A stretch of DNA of 39,192 bases from JBAVOR01 sp049692255 (GTDB lineage: Bacteria > Babelota > Babeliae > Babelales > JACPOV01). Where the stretch lies: NCBI GenBank assembly GCA_049692255.1, contig JBAVOR010000013.1, positions 1 to 39,192 of the forward strand, given 5' to 3'. The notes beneath the pieces are model-generated. The model did not search any database and was not told the DNA's origin. It saw only the letters and a list, made by a program, of their open reading frames with translations. Shown here in pieces: positions 15,792 through 23,918 of this stretch. Position 1 is the first letter of the stretch. Each line of letters starts with the position of its first letter. The translations under genes were made by a program, and so were the position numbers.

Positions 15792-18700
15792 ATGAAAATA
15801 GTTCAAAAAAAGCAGATCTTTTTTGCAATAATGATACTTGTTTTGTATCAATGCAAAGGGGAAATTTCTTTATCTGATTTTAAAGATACGTTAGCAATCT
15901 TTAATACAAAAGCAGCGCCATACCACGCAATGTCCCCTTTGTTTGGGCGAACGCTTGCGTCATCAGAGCTTCTTAAAAACATATACCTCTATGGAAATCA
16001 AACAGATGCCTTATGTGTACTGTTAAAAGAACTGTTCTATGTGCATCCGCATACGCTGGATTTTAATATTACGCGGTCAGAAGGTAACATTGCTTTCTAT
16101 TTTAACCCCAAAATAGTTGGTCAATTAATACGTGCTCTCAATGATTCTTCATCACAAACAATACCTAATTTAGAATCTATTCTCACCTCGATTATTCTTA
16201 ATGGACTTTCAGAAACAGATATGACCCGTATGCTCAAGCATGCTACGTGGCAGAAAACAAAAGAAGAATTTGATAAAAATAAAAAAGCAGAATTACGTCA
16301 TACGCTTACTCAAAAAGCAATGAGCGATTTCGCAGCATTTACCGACCTCATGGATTCCCGCATTGAAGCACTTAAAAAAAAGCTAGCCTTGCCGCAAGAA
16401 ACTACCAAACAAGAAGTACTTAAAAAGGGATTCGCAGACAAAGAATCTATTAAAGGTCATATTGATAATGCAATCGGTGAAGTGGTTGCTAAAATGTATA
16501 AAAAACAGCGCGTGCAAGCATACAGTGCGTTGATAAAACCCAAAGCAGAGTATATTGCGCAACAATTGATACAATCGTGCGCGCAAGATCAACAGCGATA
16601 TATTACTTTTTTAACGCAGCACGTTTTACTTGTCTTTCTATGTCTTAAAGGGAATAATCGTGATGATTTAAAAATATATTTTGATCAGCTCGACCCAGGA
16701 CTGTTTCAATATCCTTTTGATCCTGCAAAACCGGGTTATGCCATGCAAGAATATAGCGATCTTAAAAAAAATTTTGAAAATCGATCGCTTTTTGATGAAG
16801 CATTTTTTAATACACTTCTCAATGATTCAAAGCAGTATGAACAGTTCTTATTTGTAGGCATGGCAGCATTACTGTATGAAAGAGCTTTGCCCGCACCACT
16901 ACCCTACATCGAGACTTCTTATAAAGGTCACTACTTTTTCAATTGTGGCGAATCTGCATTACGCAGTTTTTTAAATATTGTATTTAAAAAAATTGGAACT
17001 GATGGGTATGATGAGGCAGTAATAGACAAGATAGCAAAAGCACCGCTCAAAGAATTTTATCAAAAACATGCATTATCTTCATTAGCGCGAACTGTTCAAG
17101 CACATGATGATTGGAACAATATCGTATCTAATCTGCCGCACGTTAAATATGTACGTGCATTAAAAAATGGTAAAGAAGGCAAACTACCTGATGGTGCTAC
17201 CATTGCAGATGGGTATGATGCGGTATACGAAATAAATAGCGGCCTGGCAAACGTTATTACTATACTCAGACATCTATGCAATTTGCCCGAGCTTGAGGCC
17301 TATATTGCCAATAATACTATTAGCACGTACAACGATAGTATAAGTATACCCATCGCTGTTCAGTCTTCAAATGTCAGGAAACCATTATCTTCCAAAAAAG
17401 GTCAACGAGATCCCCTTAAAGAAAAGAAAAATGCTCTTCTTCAAGCACTATTAACCGATCTTTCTTCTTCAGAGAAATTAATTGCTGATGCTACCATAGA
17501 TGATGATGGCCATTCATTTTCCTTTACTATAACGGTAGACAATACAAAGTATACGTATGAATATAATATCCAAGAAAGTAAACACGCATTTCTCAGCGAA
17601 TTAACCTCAACAGTATTGCTATGGCGTGATACTATTTGGAACAATGTACTTGCACAAAATATAAAAACATTAGAATCGCATATACATACCATAGTAGCCT
17701 TGCAAGAAGCATATGCACCTGAAAGCATAATAGACAAGAATAAAATTATAACTGAGCAAGTGACTGCCTTGGGAAAATCCCCACTTGCATTCTTGCTTCT
17801 TGGGCAATATTCATTAGATGGTTTTGGCTCTCAATCATTAAAAGACGTTGTCGCACAAGCAAATAGAGCAGTGAATGAATGCCTCTATAATTACATGGTT
17901 GTCTTATTTAAAACGGGAGATACGTATGAAATCGAAATCGGAGAAAATCTAGCGCGTATCTTTCTCGAGTCTATTCATGATCCTTCGATTAAAGCATATA
18001 TCGATTCGTTGAATACCGTATTAATAAGCGATACAGAAGAACCTATCATGATTAATGAGAAATTTTTTCTCGAATTTCTCACTAAAAATCCTACGAGTGA
18101 GTCGGCATGGGTTGACTACGCAACGAAACTGTATACACAAGAAAATACACGAAAACAGGGATTGATCATGTTTCGGAGGCTTACCAAAATTGAAAATAGC
18201 GCCGGTGTTAGGCAGTTTTTAAAGCTATTATATACGGAGCCATTGCCTATAGGGCCGCGCACTGTACAACCTATGATCACGGATATGGGTATTATTGCAA
18301 TCATCCTAAATACTATTTTTGAAAAACAAAAATACGTATTCTATAGTAACGAGCTTATGATTCTCATGGATGAGGTGACTAAATCAGCCACCAAATTGCA
18401 TGATTTTGGGGGCACATTGATACAAAAAATGTATATTCATGAGAATAATATCGATCATACCGCCATTGATACGCTCATTAGAAAAAACCTCTCTACCCTT
18501 GCTGCGCAATCAGTAACAAATCCGAATGAACAAAAGCTATTATTAGATTCATATCTTTTATTAACCAATTCTCAGTATACCTACTTAAATCATGATTTTG
18601 ATATACTCGCATTGCACTATTTACAAATGCTTATACAGCACAAGGTACCATATTTGGTGCAGATACCTATTCTTTTAAATAATCTTCTAATCGAGCGCTA

Positions 18701-19187
18701 TAACCCGACATTAACTGAGCTTATAAAAACACTGGTTATGTATCTTTTTTTATTTTCGGCCGATATGCAAGAGAAACCAGAACGGTCATTGATTAGCAAT
18801 ATAAGCATATTATTGACAAGCAAAGATGAAGGGTTTAAAAAATCTTTTTATGAAAGCTTCATGCAAGGCGCTGTTAATTTGAGTAAGCAACCGAATAGTG
18901 TACTTACCCGTTCAAGTGCGTCGGTAATGGCAACTACATTAGTTCGTCTAGGAGTGGAAGGGATTAAACAAAATGATGTACCAACCATCATCACTTTACT
19001 TAAACGTACCGCTATGACAACAGATAAAGAAACGATTCAGCAGGTTATGGTACTTTTTAATGTGCTTAAGAGGAATAATATAATTGCGCAAAACGAGTAC
19101 GCTGACATTGTAACTTTACTGGAAAACAGCCAAACGATACAAAATTCATCCGCATTAAAGGAATTACTTCAAAAGATAAAACAGTAG
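15792..19187 (+). CDS. Large exported protein (1131 residues) of unknown function
   Basis: Starts MKIVQKKQIFFAIMILVLYQCKGEISL, an N-terminal hydrophobic signal segment; a Cys in YQCKG could suggest a lipoprotein but the context is not a clean lipobox. The rest is mainly helical with many Lys/Glu-rich stretches and no transmembrane helix. The most notable segment is GHYFFNCGESALRSFLNIVF around Cys385, where a Cys at the start of an amphipathic helix after a buried aromatic strand looks like the nucleophile helix of a papain-fold cysteine protease. A matching His/Asp pair could not be assigned. The C-terminal third reads like alpha-helical solenoid repeats. The start at 15792 is supported by AGGGG upstream and by the signal segment. 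Confidence 0.75.
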   Translation: MKIVQKKQIFFAIMILVLYQCKGEISLSDFKDTLAIFNTKAAPYHAMSPLFGRTLASSELLKNIYLYGNQTDALCVLLKELFYVHPHTLDFNITRSEGNIAFYFNPKIVGQLIRALNDSSSQTIPNLESILTSIILNGLSETDMTRMLKHATWQKTKEEFDKNKKAELRHTLTQKAMSDFAAFTDLMDSRIEALKKKLALPQETTKQEVLKKGFADKESIKGHIDNAIGEVVAKMYKKQRVQAYSALIKPKAEYIAQQLIQSCAQDQQRYITFLTQHVLLVFLCLKGNNRDDLKIYFDQLDPGLFQYPFDPAKPGYAMQEYSDLKKNFENRSLFDEAFFNTLLNDSKQYEQFLFVGMAALLYERALPAPLPYIETSYKGHYFFNCGESALRSFLNIVFKKIGTDGYDEAVIDKIAKAPLKEFYQKHALSSLARTVQAHDDWNNIVSNLPHVKYVRALKNGKEGKLPDGATIADGYDAVYEINSGLANVITILRHLCNLPELEAYIANNTISTYNDSISIPIAVQSSNVRKPLSSKKGQRDPLKEKKNALLQALLTDLSSSEKLIADATIDDDGHSFSFTITVDNTKYTYEYNIQESKHAFLSELTSTVLLWRDTIWNNVLAQNIKTLESHIHTIVALQEAYAPESIIDKNKIITEQVTALGKSPLAFLLLGQYSLDGFGSQSLKDVVAQANRAVNECLYNYMVVLFKTGDTYEIEIGENLARIFLESIHDPSIKAYIDSLNTVLISDTEEPIMINEKFFLEFLTKNPTSESAWVDYATKLYTQENTRKQGLIMFRRLTKIENSAGVRQFLKLLYTEPLPIGPRTVQPMITDMGIIAIILNTIFEKQKYVFYSNELMILMDEVTKSATKLHDFGGTLIQKMYIHENNIDHTAIDTLIRKNLSTLAAQSVTNPNEQKLLLDSYLLLTNSQYTYLNHDFDILALHYLQMLIQHKVPYLVQIPILLNNLLIERYNPTLTELIKTLVMYLFLFSADMQEKPERSLISNISILLTSKDEGFKKSFYESFMQGAVNLSKQPNSVLTRSSASVMATTLVRLGVEGIKQNDVPTIITLLKRTAMTTDKETIQQVMVLFNVLKRNNIIAQNEYADIVTLLENSQTIQNSSALKELLQKIKQ

Positions 19188-19210
19188 GCAATAGCAGGCT
19201 AATCTGCAGC

Positions 19211-19633
19211 CTATGTGCTGAGTAGCGCAGTACCGCCAATTACCAGAAGGGCACCAATAACAGTTTGGTAGCTCCATGACTCTTGTAAGAAAAATACAGA
19301 AAAGACAACTACAAACAAGATGCCTAAACGATCGGTCGCAACAACCCCTGCTGTTTTACCTAATTGTAGAGCTGTTACATATGCGGTAAAAGCAACGGCA
19401 TTTAAAATGCCCACACCGGTAAGCACCTTCCATTCATGCGCGGTCAGTAAAGCGAGATTCGCTATCTGTATTTGATTAGTTATAAACTCCACAACCAAAA
19501 GCACTATTGCCGAAATAGCAAGGAATAATGGCGTAATTAAAAGCGAACTCAAATGGCCTAAATGCAGTTTAACGATAACAGCAAGCGCGGCGGCGCACAG
19601 CCCAGATACTAAAGCCAATATAAACCACCACAT
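19211..19633 (-). CDS. EamA/DMT-family membrane protein, half size
   Basis: About 141 residues with four to five transmembrane helices, corresponding to one EamA repeat (about half of a full drug/metabolite transporter). Typical features are the Gly/Ala-rich helices, WKVLTGVGILNAVAFTAYVTALQLGK in the middle and ESWSYQTVIGALLVIGGTALL at the end. It would act as a homodimer, as in other single-repeat DMT proteins. The start at 19633 is chosen because AAGGG lies 6 bases upstream. Confidence 0.85.
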   Translation of the reverse strand: MWWFILALVSGLCAAALAVIVKLHLGHLSSLLITPLFLAISAIVLLVVEFITNQIQIANLALLTAHEWKVLTGVGILNAVAFTAYVTALQLGKTAGVVATDRLGILFVVVFSVFFLQESWSYQTVIGALLVIGGTALLST

Positions 19634-19829
19634 AAGCATCCCTTTTGGTTTTTAACATAATAAACATTATCAGAAGTAATTACTATTGGCAGTTCATGCC
19701 TTTATTCTCGCTCAAGTATAGCAAGATACGGAGTCTTGTATGCTTCAAAAAGCGTAGTATGAATATTTTCTATTGATGAAGAAAGCAACGCTTCTTTGGT
19801 TACGTATGCTTTGGTAAACCGATTAAATA
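19634..19829. other. Intergenic region with a short start-less reading frame
   Basis: 196 bases. On the minus strand, about 19705-19827 reads as 40 codons without a start codon (FTKAYVTKEALLSSSIEN, then TTLFEAYKTPYLAILERE) before a stop. It looks more protein-like than random and may be the remnant of a lost gene, but I cannot name it. Confidence 0.25.
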
Positions 19830-20255
19830 TTATTTATTGAATAAGAGTACCGTATCAAATGAATAATTACCACCGCCCATAATAATAAAACTGGTAAATA
19901 CCACAAGTAACGTTAAGGGATGCGAATATACGGCGAACGAATCTTTATTGTGCAGATGATAGGCTAACGCTACAACCATAACACACAGCAACAGTGCTGC
20001 GGCAAAACGCGTGCATAATCCCAGCGCTAAAGCGAATCCGCCAAGAAACTCTGCAAGCGCTGCGCATAATCCCCAAAAAACAGGCAAAAAGTGAATGCCG
20101 AATAATGCCATCTGTTGTCCACACCATTGCCAGGTTGCCACACCGCCCATCAGTTTGGGATAGCCATGCGCCATATATATCAGACCGATGCCAACGCGTA
20201 GTACGAGTAGCCCTATTTGTATTGCAGATGGGGTGCTTTGCAAAAATGAAATCAT
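19830..20255 (-). CDS. DoxX-family membrane protein
   Basis: 141 residues with four transmembrane helices and DoxX family landmarks: VLRVGIGLIYMAHGYPKL in helix 1, LAEFLGGFALALGLCTRFAAALL, and the HNKDSF loop. DoxX proteins are quinone-linked or redox-associated membrane subunits, in some species tied to thiosulfate or oxidative-stress pathways. The gene lies immediately after the VKOR gene (16-base gap) with an SD GAAAGGA, so a joint role in membrane thiol redox chemistry is plausible. Confidence 0.85.
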   Translation of the reverse strand: MISFLQSTPSAIQIGLLVLRVGIGLIYMAHGYPKLMGGVATWQWCGQQMALFGIHFLPVFWGLCAALAEFLGGFALALGLCTRFAAALLLCVMVVALAYHLHNKDSFAVYSHPLTLLVVFTSFIIMGGGNYSFDTVLLFNK

Positions 20256-20271
20256 ATCTTGTATCCTTTCT

Positions 20272-20664
20272 TTACACTATTTTTAACGCATCAATAAAAA
20301 GCAGTATATTAATAATATATGTTAAGGTACACAGTATACAGAAACTGTGCAATTTGCCATACAATAGATAAGCGCCAGCAACGGTAACGGATACACCCAA
20401 AAGAGTTATTACGAATAAGATGGGTAGTTCAAGCAATGCGCATATTGCTACAACTGCATAAAAAACTATTCCCATCTTTGCATTCGAAGTACCAAAGAAC
20501 AGTGTGCTATAATTGCTAAGCAATGGTCGCGTGCAAGAGACGGTATCTGATAGATCGCAAGCTGCTTTATACGTACGATCGTGCGCTAATTGCTGTTCAA
20601 CATGCACTAAATAGAGACACGTACCAATGCCGAGCAATGCCAAGAAAAACGATAAAAAAAGCAT
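20272..20664 (-). CDS. VKOR-family protein (disulfide-bond-forming quinone reductase)
   Basis: 130 residues with four transmembrane helices and the four family cysteines: Cys36 and Cys44 in the periplasmic loop (ACDLSDTVSCTRPLLS), and the active-site pair Cys109-Ile-Leu-Cys112 (SFCILCTLTYIIN). Bacterial VKOR replaces DsbB: it takes electrons from a DsbA-like thioredoxin and passes them to quinone. No thioredoxin domain is fused, so a separate DsbA-like partner is expected elsewhere. SD AAAGGA is upstream. It is co-oriented and close to doxX. Many exported proteins in the window carry Cys pairs that would be its indirect substrates. Confidence 0.9.
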   Translation of the reverse strand: MLFLSFFLALLGIGTCLYLVHVEQQLAHDRTYKAACDLSDTVSCTRPLLSNYSTLFFGTSNAKMGIVFYAVVAICALLELPILFVITLLGVSVTVAGAYLLYGKLHSFCILCTLTYIINILLFIDALKIV

Positions 20665-20898
20665 ACAAATTCATCCTTTATTTCATTTGCGATCGATAAT
20701 AATTTATCATAGTATACAGGTGAGCATGGTGATAAGCGCAAGAATTCATAAATAAAATTAAGCAAGAGGAAGAATGGGCACACTTTTTTTATCGTTATGT
20801 ATTGGATTCATGGGAATATGTGTACAAGAACCATTGCACTGCCATTCATCCTCTGTTCATTTATGATCGATAATACGGTATTAATGAGAAGATAACAA
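20665..20898. other. Intergenic region between ruvC and the VKOR gene
   Basis: 234 bases. It contains two copies of GATCGATAAT (about 20691 and 20865), and on the minus strand a TATACT -10-like box (near 20714) with TTGCGC 19 bases upstream that may serve the VKOR gene. A plus-strand 30-codon frame (20774-20866) follows an AGAGG, but is too short to accept. Confidence 0.35.
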
Positions 20899-21372
20899 TT
20901 ATTGACGCCATATGCCGCACAGGGTTACTGCAATAGCATCGGTAACATCTTCCTTTTTTTGAGGGGGCAGTTGCGGAAATAACGTTGCAATAACGCGCGC
21001 CACCTGGTCTTTCTGCGCACCGCCAAAGCCAGTCAGGGCCTGTTTTACTTCCCGTGGAGCAAATTCTTGTATAGCTAAATGATGTTTATCTGCTAATAAA
21101 TAAAGTACTCCGCGTAGATACCCAAGCTTTAAAAAGGTCTGCGCATTCTTTCCAAGAAAAGGAGTTTCAAGCACCAGGCTATTAATTGCATGGTCAGTAA
21201 TTTTTTTGTCAAAAAAGGTAAAAAACTGGCCAATTCTTTCAGATAAATGTTTATCTGCTGGCAACGCTACATACCCGCAATCGATCAAGCTAATTCTGTT
21301 CTGTGCCGTACGAGCTACCGCAAACCCTGTTGCGGTATACCCAGGGTCAATACCCAATACTACTTTTTCCAT
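20899..21372 (-). CDS. ruvC: Holliday junction resolvase RuvC
   Basis: 157 residues with the RNase H-like fold and the complete acidic catalytic set: Asp9 (VLGIDPGYTATGF), Glu69 (LVLETPF), Asp142 and Asp145 (KEDVTDAIAV). The junction-contact region FLGKNAQTFLKLGYLRGVL is well conserved. RuvC makes paired nicks in junctions brought to it by RuvAB. The start could also be GTG at 21384; neither has a strong SD, and the ATG at 21372 gives the usual family N-terminus. Confidence 0.93.
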   Translation of the reverse strand: MEKVVLGIDPGYTATGFAVARTAQNRISLIDCGYVALPADKHLSERIGQFFTFFDKKITDHAINSLVLETPFLGKNAQTFLKLGYLRGVLYLLADKHHLAIQEFAPREVKQALTGFGGAQKDQVARVIATLFPQLPPQKKEDVTDAIAVTLCGIWRQ

Positions 21373-21452
21373 CTTTGCCAACACTCATCATCAAGTTGAT
21401 CGCACTCATCCTAGTATCCCACTTGTCCTGAAATTAAGCTCACCATGAACAA

Positions 21453-21545
21453 TAATGCGCTCGTCCTGCCTGCGCGCCATAGCTCAACAACAGCGACGGG
21501 GATAACTTTTCCGCGCTCGTCCTGAGCTTGTCGAAGGATACGAGC
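21453..21545 (+). repeat. Left arm of the 93-bp inverted repeat
   Basis: It carries GCGCTCGTCCTG twice in direct orientation (21457-21468 and 21513-21524). Its inner end folds as a hairpin, GCTCGT (21515-21520) with ACGAGC (21540-21545), around CCTGAGCTTGTCGAAGG. That inner core (CCTGAGCTTGTCGAAGGAT) resembles a short palindromic repeat I recall from many unrelated bacterial genomes. Confidence 0.9.
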
Positions 21546-21548
21546 GTA

Positions 21549-21833
21549 TTAATAATTCGTGTTTGCATATTTACTAAGCAATTTGAAATCACCATGAATT
21601 AAAGCCTCTTTTTTCTTACGACTCCAACCTTTGATTTGTCTTTCCAATATAAACGCTTCATCACGAGTATTACAATTTTCTGCAAATATTAAAACAACGG
21701 GTAAGCGAGTTGCTGTGTATCCACTAAAAAATCCTTGCTGATGTTGTGACATGCGAACATCAATATTATCTGTATGGCCAACATAATACGAATCATCGAA
21801 GCATTTAAGAATGTATACGATAAAACCATTCAT
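21549..21833 (-). CDS. GIY-YIG domain endonuclease, single domain
   Basis: 94 residues, just the GIY-YIG module of the YhbQ/UPF0213-like small type: VYILKC (GIY position), YYVGHT (YIG position), the conserved Arg in NIDVRMSQH, then RDEAFILERQIKGWSRKKKEALI with the catalytic Glu. These nucleases use a metal and a Tyr/Glu/Arg site to cut DNA. It lies wholly between the two arms. No normal SD precedes the ATG at 21833; a purine-rich AAGGA lies farther back within the right arm, so expression may depend on the arm or on read-through from dnaB. Confidence 0.88.
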   Translation of the reverse strand: MNGFIVYILKCFDDSYYVGHTDNIDVRMSQHQQGFFSGYTATRLPVVLIFAENCNTRDEAFILERQIKGWSRKKKEALIHGDFKLLSKYANTNY

Positions 21834-21853
21834 GATTACAATTCGAGTTAGGA

Positions 21854-21946
21854 GCTCGTATCCTTCGACAAGCTCAGGACGAGCGCGGAAAAGTTATCCC
21901 CGTCGCTGTTGTTGAGCTATGGCGCGCAGGCAGGACGAGCGCATTA
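21854..21946 (-). repeat. Right arm of the 93-bp inverted repeat
   Basis: Exact reverse complement of 21453-21545. Its outer end stops 14 bases before the dnaB stop codon at 21960, so it forms the 3' flank of dnaB and could act as a hairpin or terminator for it. Confidence 0.9.
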
Positions 21947-21959
21947 ATAAATTAATTGC

Positions 21960-23294
21960 CTATTCAGCGCCCATATCTTCAAAGCGGGTAAATTCTCGCA
22001 CATAGTTCATAAACACCGTTCCGGTTGGTCCATTACGTTGTTTACCGATAATGAGTTCTGAAAGTGCTGGATTTTCTGTTTCCGGGTTATACACGCTGTC
22101 ACGATATAAAAACATGATTAAGTCCGCATCTTGTTCAATAGCACCTGATTCACGCAGATCTGAAAGCATCGGCCGCTTGTCTACGCGCGCATCTACCGCA
22201 CGCGAAAGTTGCGACAACGCAATAATAGGTACTTGCAACTCCTTCGCCAATGCTTTGAGCGAGCGAGAGATATCGGACACCTCTTGGTGTCTGTTTTCAT
22301 ATTTTTTGTTGGTGCGGATCAGTTGTAAATAATCGATAACCAACAGATCAAGCCCATGTTCATTTTTAAGCTTACGTGCTTTGGCACGGAGTTCCATGAG
22401 GGTCAATAGTGGCGTATCGTCAATAAACATTTTTTGGTTGGCTAAGTTAGCGGCAACATAGGTCAAATCAAGCCATTCTTGGGAAGAGATGGCTGCATTT
22501 TTAATGCGCTGCAATGGAATGTGCGCCTTCATAGAAAGAAGACGTAGCGTTAGCTGCTCAGCAGACATTTCAAGTGAAAAGAAGCCAACTACTTGACTCA
22601 ATGAAGCAGCATGTTCTGCCATCACCAATGCTAACGCTGTTTTACCCATAGACGGACGGGCCGCCAATACAATAAAATCACTTTTTTGAAACCCCGATGT
22701 CATAAAATCAAGTTGTTTAAACGAGGTCGCAACACCGGTAATGCCCTTGGTATGATTTTTGCTGTCAGAAATTGCATCAAAGGTTTTTTTGAGCCAAATA
22801 TTAAGCTGCACAAAGCTCTGATTCGTGCGCTTGTTGGCGATTTGAAAAATCTTCTGCTCTGCATGATCCAATACTGCATCGATAGCGTCTTCATCTTGAT
22901 CATAACAGCTGGCAATAATGTCAGCTGCCGATTGGATAAGTTCCCGCAACACTGCCTTCTCTTTAACTAGGCTCGTATGTTGTGCTACAAGACCCGCCAT
23001 AGGAATTTCTTCTTGTAAGGTCATGAGATATGAAATGCCGCCAGCCGATTCTAATGTTTTCTCTTTGGCCAGGTAATCCTGTAAGGCAATCAGGTCGATG
23101 CGCTTATTTGTTTCAATCAGCTGCAAGACTGCTTTATAAATAATAGTATGCGCCGGCACATAAAAATCGGCGGGTGTTAACGTTTCGGAAACCGTATGCA
23201 CATACGAATCGTTTAACAACAGTGCCCCTAACACTGCCCGTTCTGCTTCAACGCTGGTAGGCAAAGATTTGGGTAACAGTTGTTTTGGAACCAT
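21960..23294 (-). CDS. dnaB: Replicative DNA helicase DnaB
   Basis: 444 residues. The N-terminal collar domain starts with LPTSVEAERAVLGALLL, followed by a linker and the RecA-like motor with Walker A ARPSMGKT (residues 212-219), the motif SLEMSAEQLTLRLL, Walker B LLVIDYLQLI, LSQLSRAVDAR, LRESGAIEQDAD with the arginine-finger region, and KQRNGPTGT. The hexamer unwinds DNA at the fork. No intein or insertion is seen. rplI lies just upstream on the same strand (34 bases), the widespread rplI-dnaB pair. Confidence 0.96.
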   Translation of the reverse strand: MVPKQLLPKSLPTSVEAERAVLGALLLNDSYVHTVSETLTPADFYVPAHTIIYKAVLQLIETNKRIDLIALQDYLAKEKTLESAGGISYLMTLQEEIPMAGLVAQHTSLVKEKAVLRELIQSAADIIASCYDQDEDAIDAVLDHAEQKIFQIANKRTNQSFVQLNIWLKKTFDAISDSKNHTKGITGVATSFKQLDFMTSGFQKSDFIVLAARPSMGKTALALVMAEHAASLSQVVGFFSLEMSAEQLTLRLLSMKAHIPLQRIKNAAISSQEWLDLTYVAANLANQKMFIDDTPLLTLMELRAKARKLKNEHGLDLLVIDYLQLIRTNKKYENRHQEVSDISRSLKALAKELQVPIIALSQLSRAVDARVDKRPMLSDLRESGAIEQDADLIMFLYRDSVYNPETENPALSELIIGKQRNGPTGTVFMNYVREFTRFEDMGAE

Positions 23295-23328
23295 GAAAAT
23301 ACCCCGTCAGACTTTAAAACAAGAGCTC

Positions 23329-23772
23329 TTATTCAGCTACTACTTTTAATCGTAACCGTGGTTGCAGGCGAGAAGAAAGCTTTATAGTAATTTCGAACAA
23401 CCCTTTTGTTTTAATGGGGCGTTCGAAAATGATCTGACTTTTAGTTACCTTAATTCCTTTTTCTGCCAACAGGTCAACCACTTCAATAGGAGCAATCGCA
23501 CCATACAGACGTTCATCATCATGCACTTTTTTAGACAAAGTAAGCTGTAATGATTTGATCTTTTCTGCCAACATAGATGTTTCAGTAGCAATCACTTCTT
23601 TACGCTTTTCTACCGTTTTTTGTTGATTACGGAAATGGGACTCTGTTTCTTGAGTAACTGCAACCGCAAGCTTTTGAGGCAACAAAAAGTTCTGTGCATA
23701 CCCATCTGAGACGGTAATAATTTCCCCAGAAAAGCCCACTTTAACAACGTCTTTGAGCATGTATACTTTCAT
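23329..23772 (-). CDS. rplI: Ribosomal protein L9
   Basis: 147 residues, near the usual length. The N-terminal domain has the L9 signature (MLKDVVKVGFSGEIITVSDGYAQNFLLPQKLAV, here split by a loop), then a long connecting helix (about 45-80) and a C-terminal domain starting at SKKVHDDERLYGAI, close to the common GSVT..D..GL region. L9 binds 23S rRNA at the base of the L1 stalk. It probably forms an operon with dnaB. Its leader holds a 9-bp inverted repeat. Confidence 0.94.
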   Translation of the reverse strand: MKVYMLKDVVKVGFSGEIITVSDGYAQNFLLPQKLAVAVTQETESHFRNQQKTVEKRKEVIATETSMLAEKIKSLQLTLSKKVHDDERLYGAIAPIEVVDLLAEKGIKVTKSQIIFERPIKTKGLFEITIKLSSRLQPRLRLKVVAE

Positions 23773-23796
23773 AATTTTTCCTTAAATTCGTTTTTT

Positions 23797-23825
23797 TTAT
23801 GGTAATTGAGTTTAGTTTACCATAA
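23797..23825. promoter_or_regulatory. 9-bp perfect inverted repeat in the rplI leader
   Basis: TTATGGTAA (23797-23805) and TTACCATAA (23817-23825) with an 11-base loop, 25-53 bases before the rplI start. In the rplI transcript it would fold as a leader hairpin; in DNA it may be an operator in the divergent region with the 23919 operon. Unlike a terminator, it has no T-run on the rplI side. Confidence 0.45.
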
Positions 23826-23853
23826 CTAGGCTAAAAACCCAATCCTCATTCTC

Positions 23854-23884
23854 TTGACACCTCCGCGAGCGCATGCGCTATACT
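23854..23884 (+). promoter_or_regulatory. Promoter of the coiled-coil / USP-like operon
   Basis: TTGACA (23854-23859, consensus) and TATACT (23879-23884), spacer 19 bases, longer than the usual 17. The spacer contains the perfect palindrome AGCGCATGCGCT, which overlaps the upstream edge of the -10 box and could be a regulator site or twist-sensitive element. The start codon is 35 bases downstream. Confidence 0.65.
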
Positions 23885-23918
23885 ACGCTCAAAGATAAGG
23901 TAAAAAAGGAGAAAAGCT

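Larger units (their letters stand above)
21453..21946. mobile_element. Inverted-repeat-framed GIY-YIG element (494 bp)
   Basis: A GIY-YIG gene sits exactly between two 93-bp perfect inverted repeats, with only 3 and 20 bases to spare on either side. The element lies between ruvC and dnaB without interrupting either. The arms contain internal direct repeats and a hairpin (see arm entries). Exact identity of 93-bp arms beside unrelated flanking sequence implies recent arrival or arm correction. The layout parallels RAYT transposase genes framed by REP palindromes, but with a nuclease of a different family. I see no target-site duplication. Confidence 0.75.

Noticed and set aside
15627..15851. 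Minus-strand reading frame overlapping the start of the large exported protein
   Set aside because: No SD, and it conflicts with the signal segment and start of the gene at 15792.
20774..20866. Small 30-codon gene
   Set aside because: Has an AGAGG and hydrophobic start, but too short, without conservation evidence.
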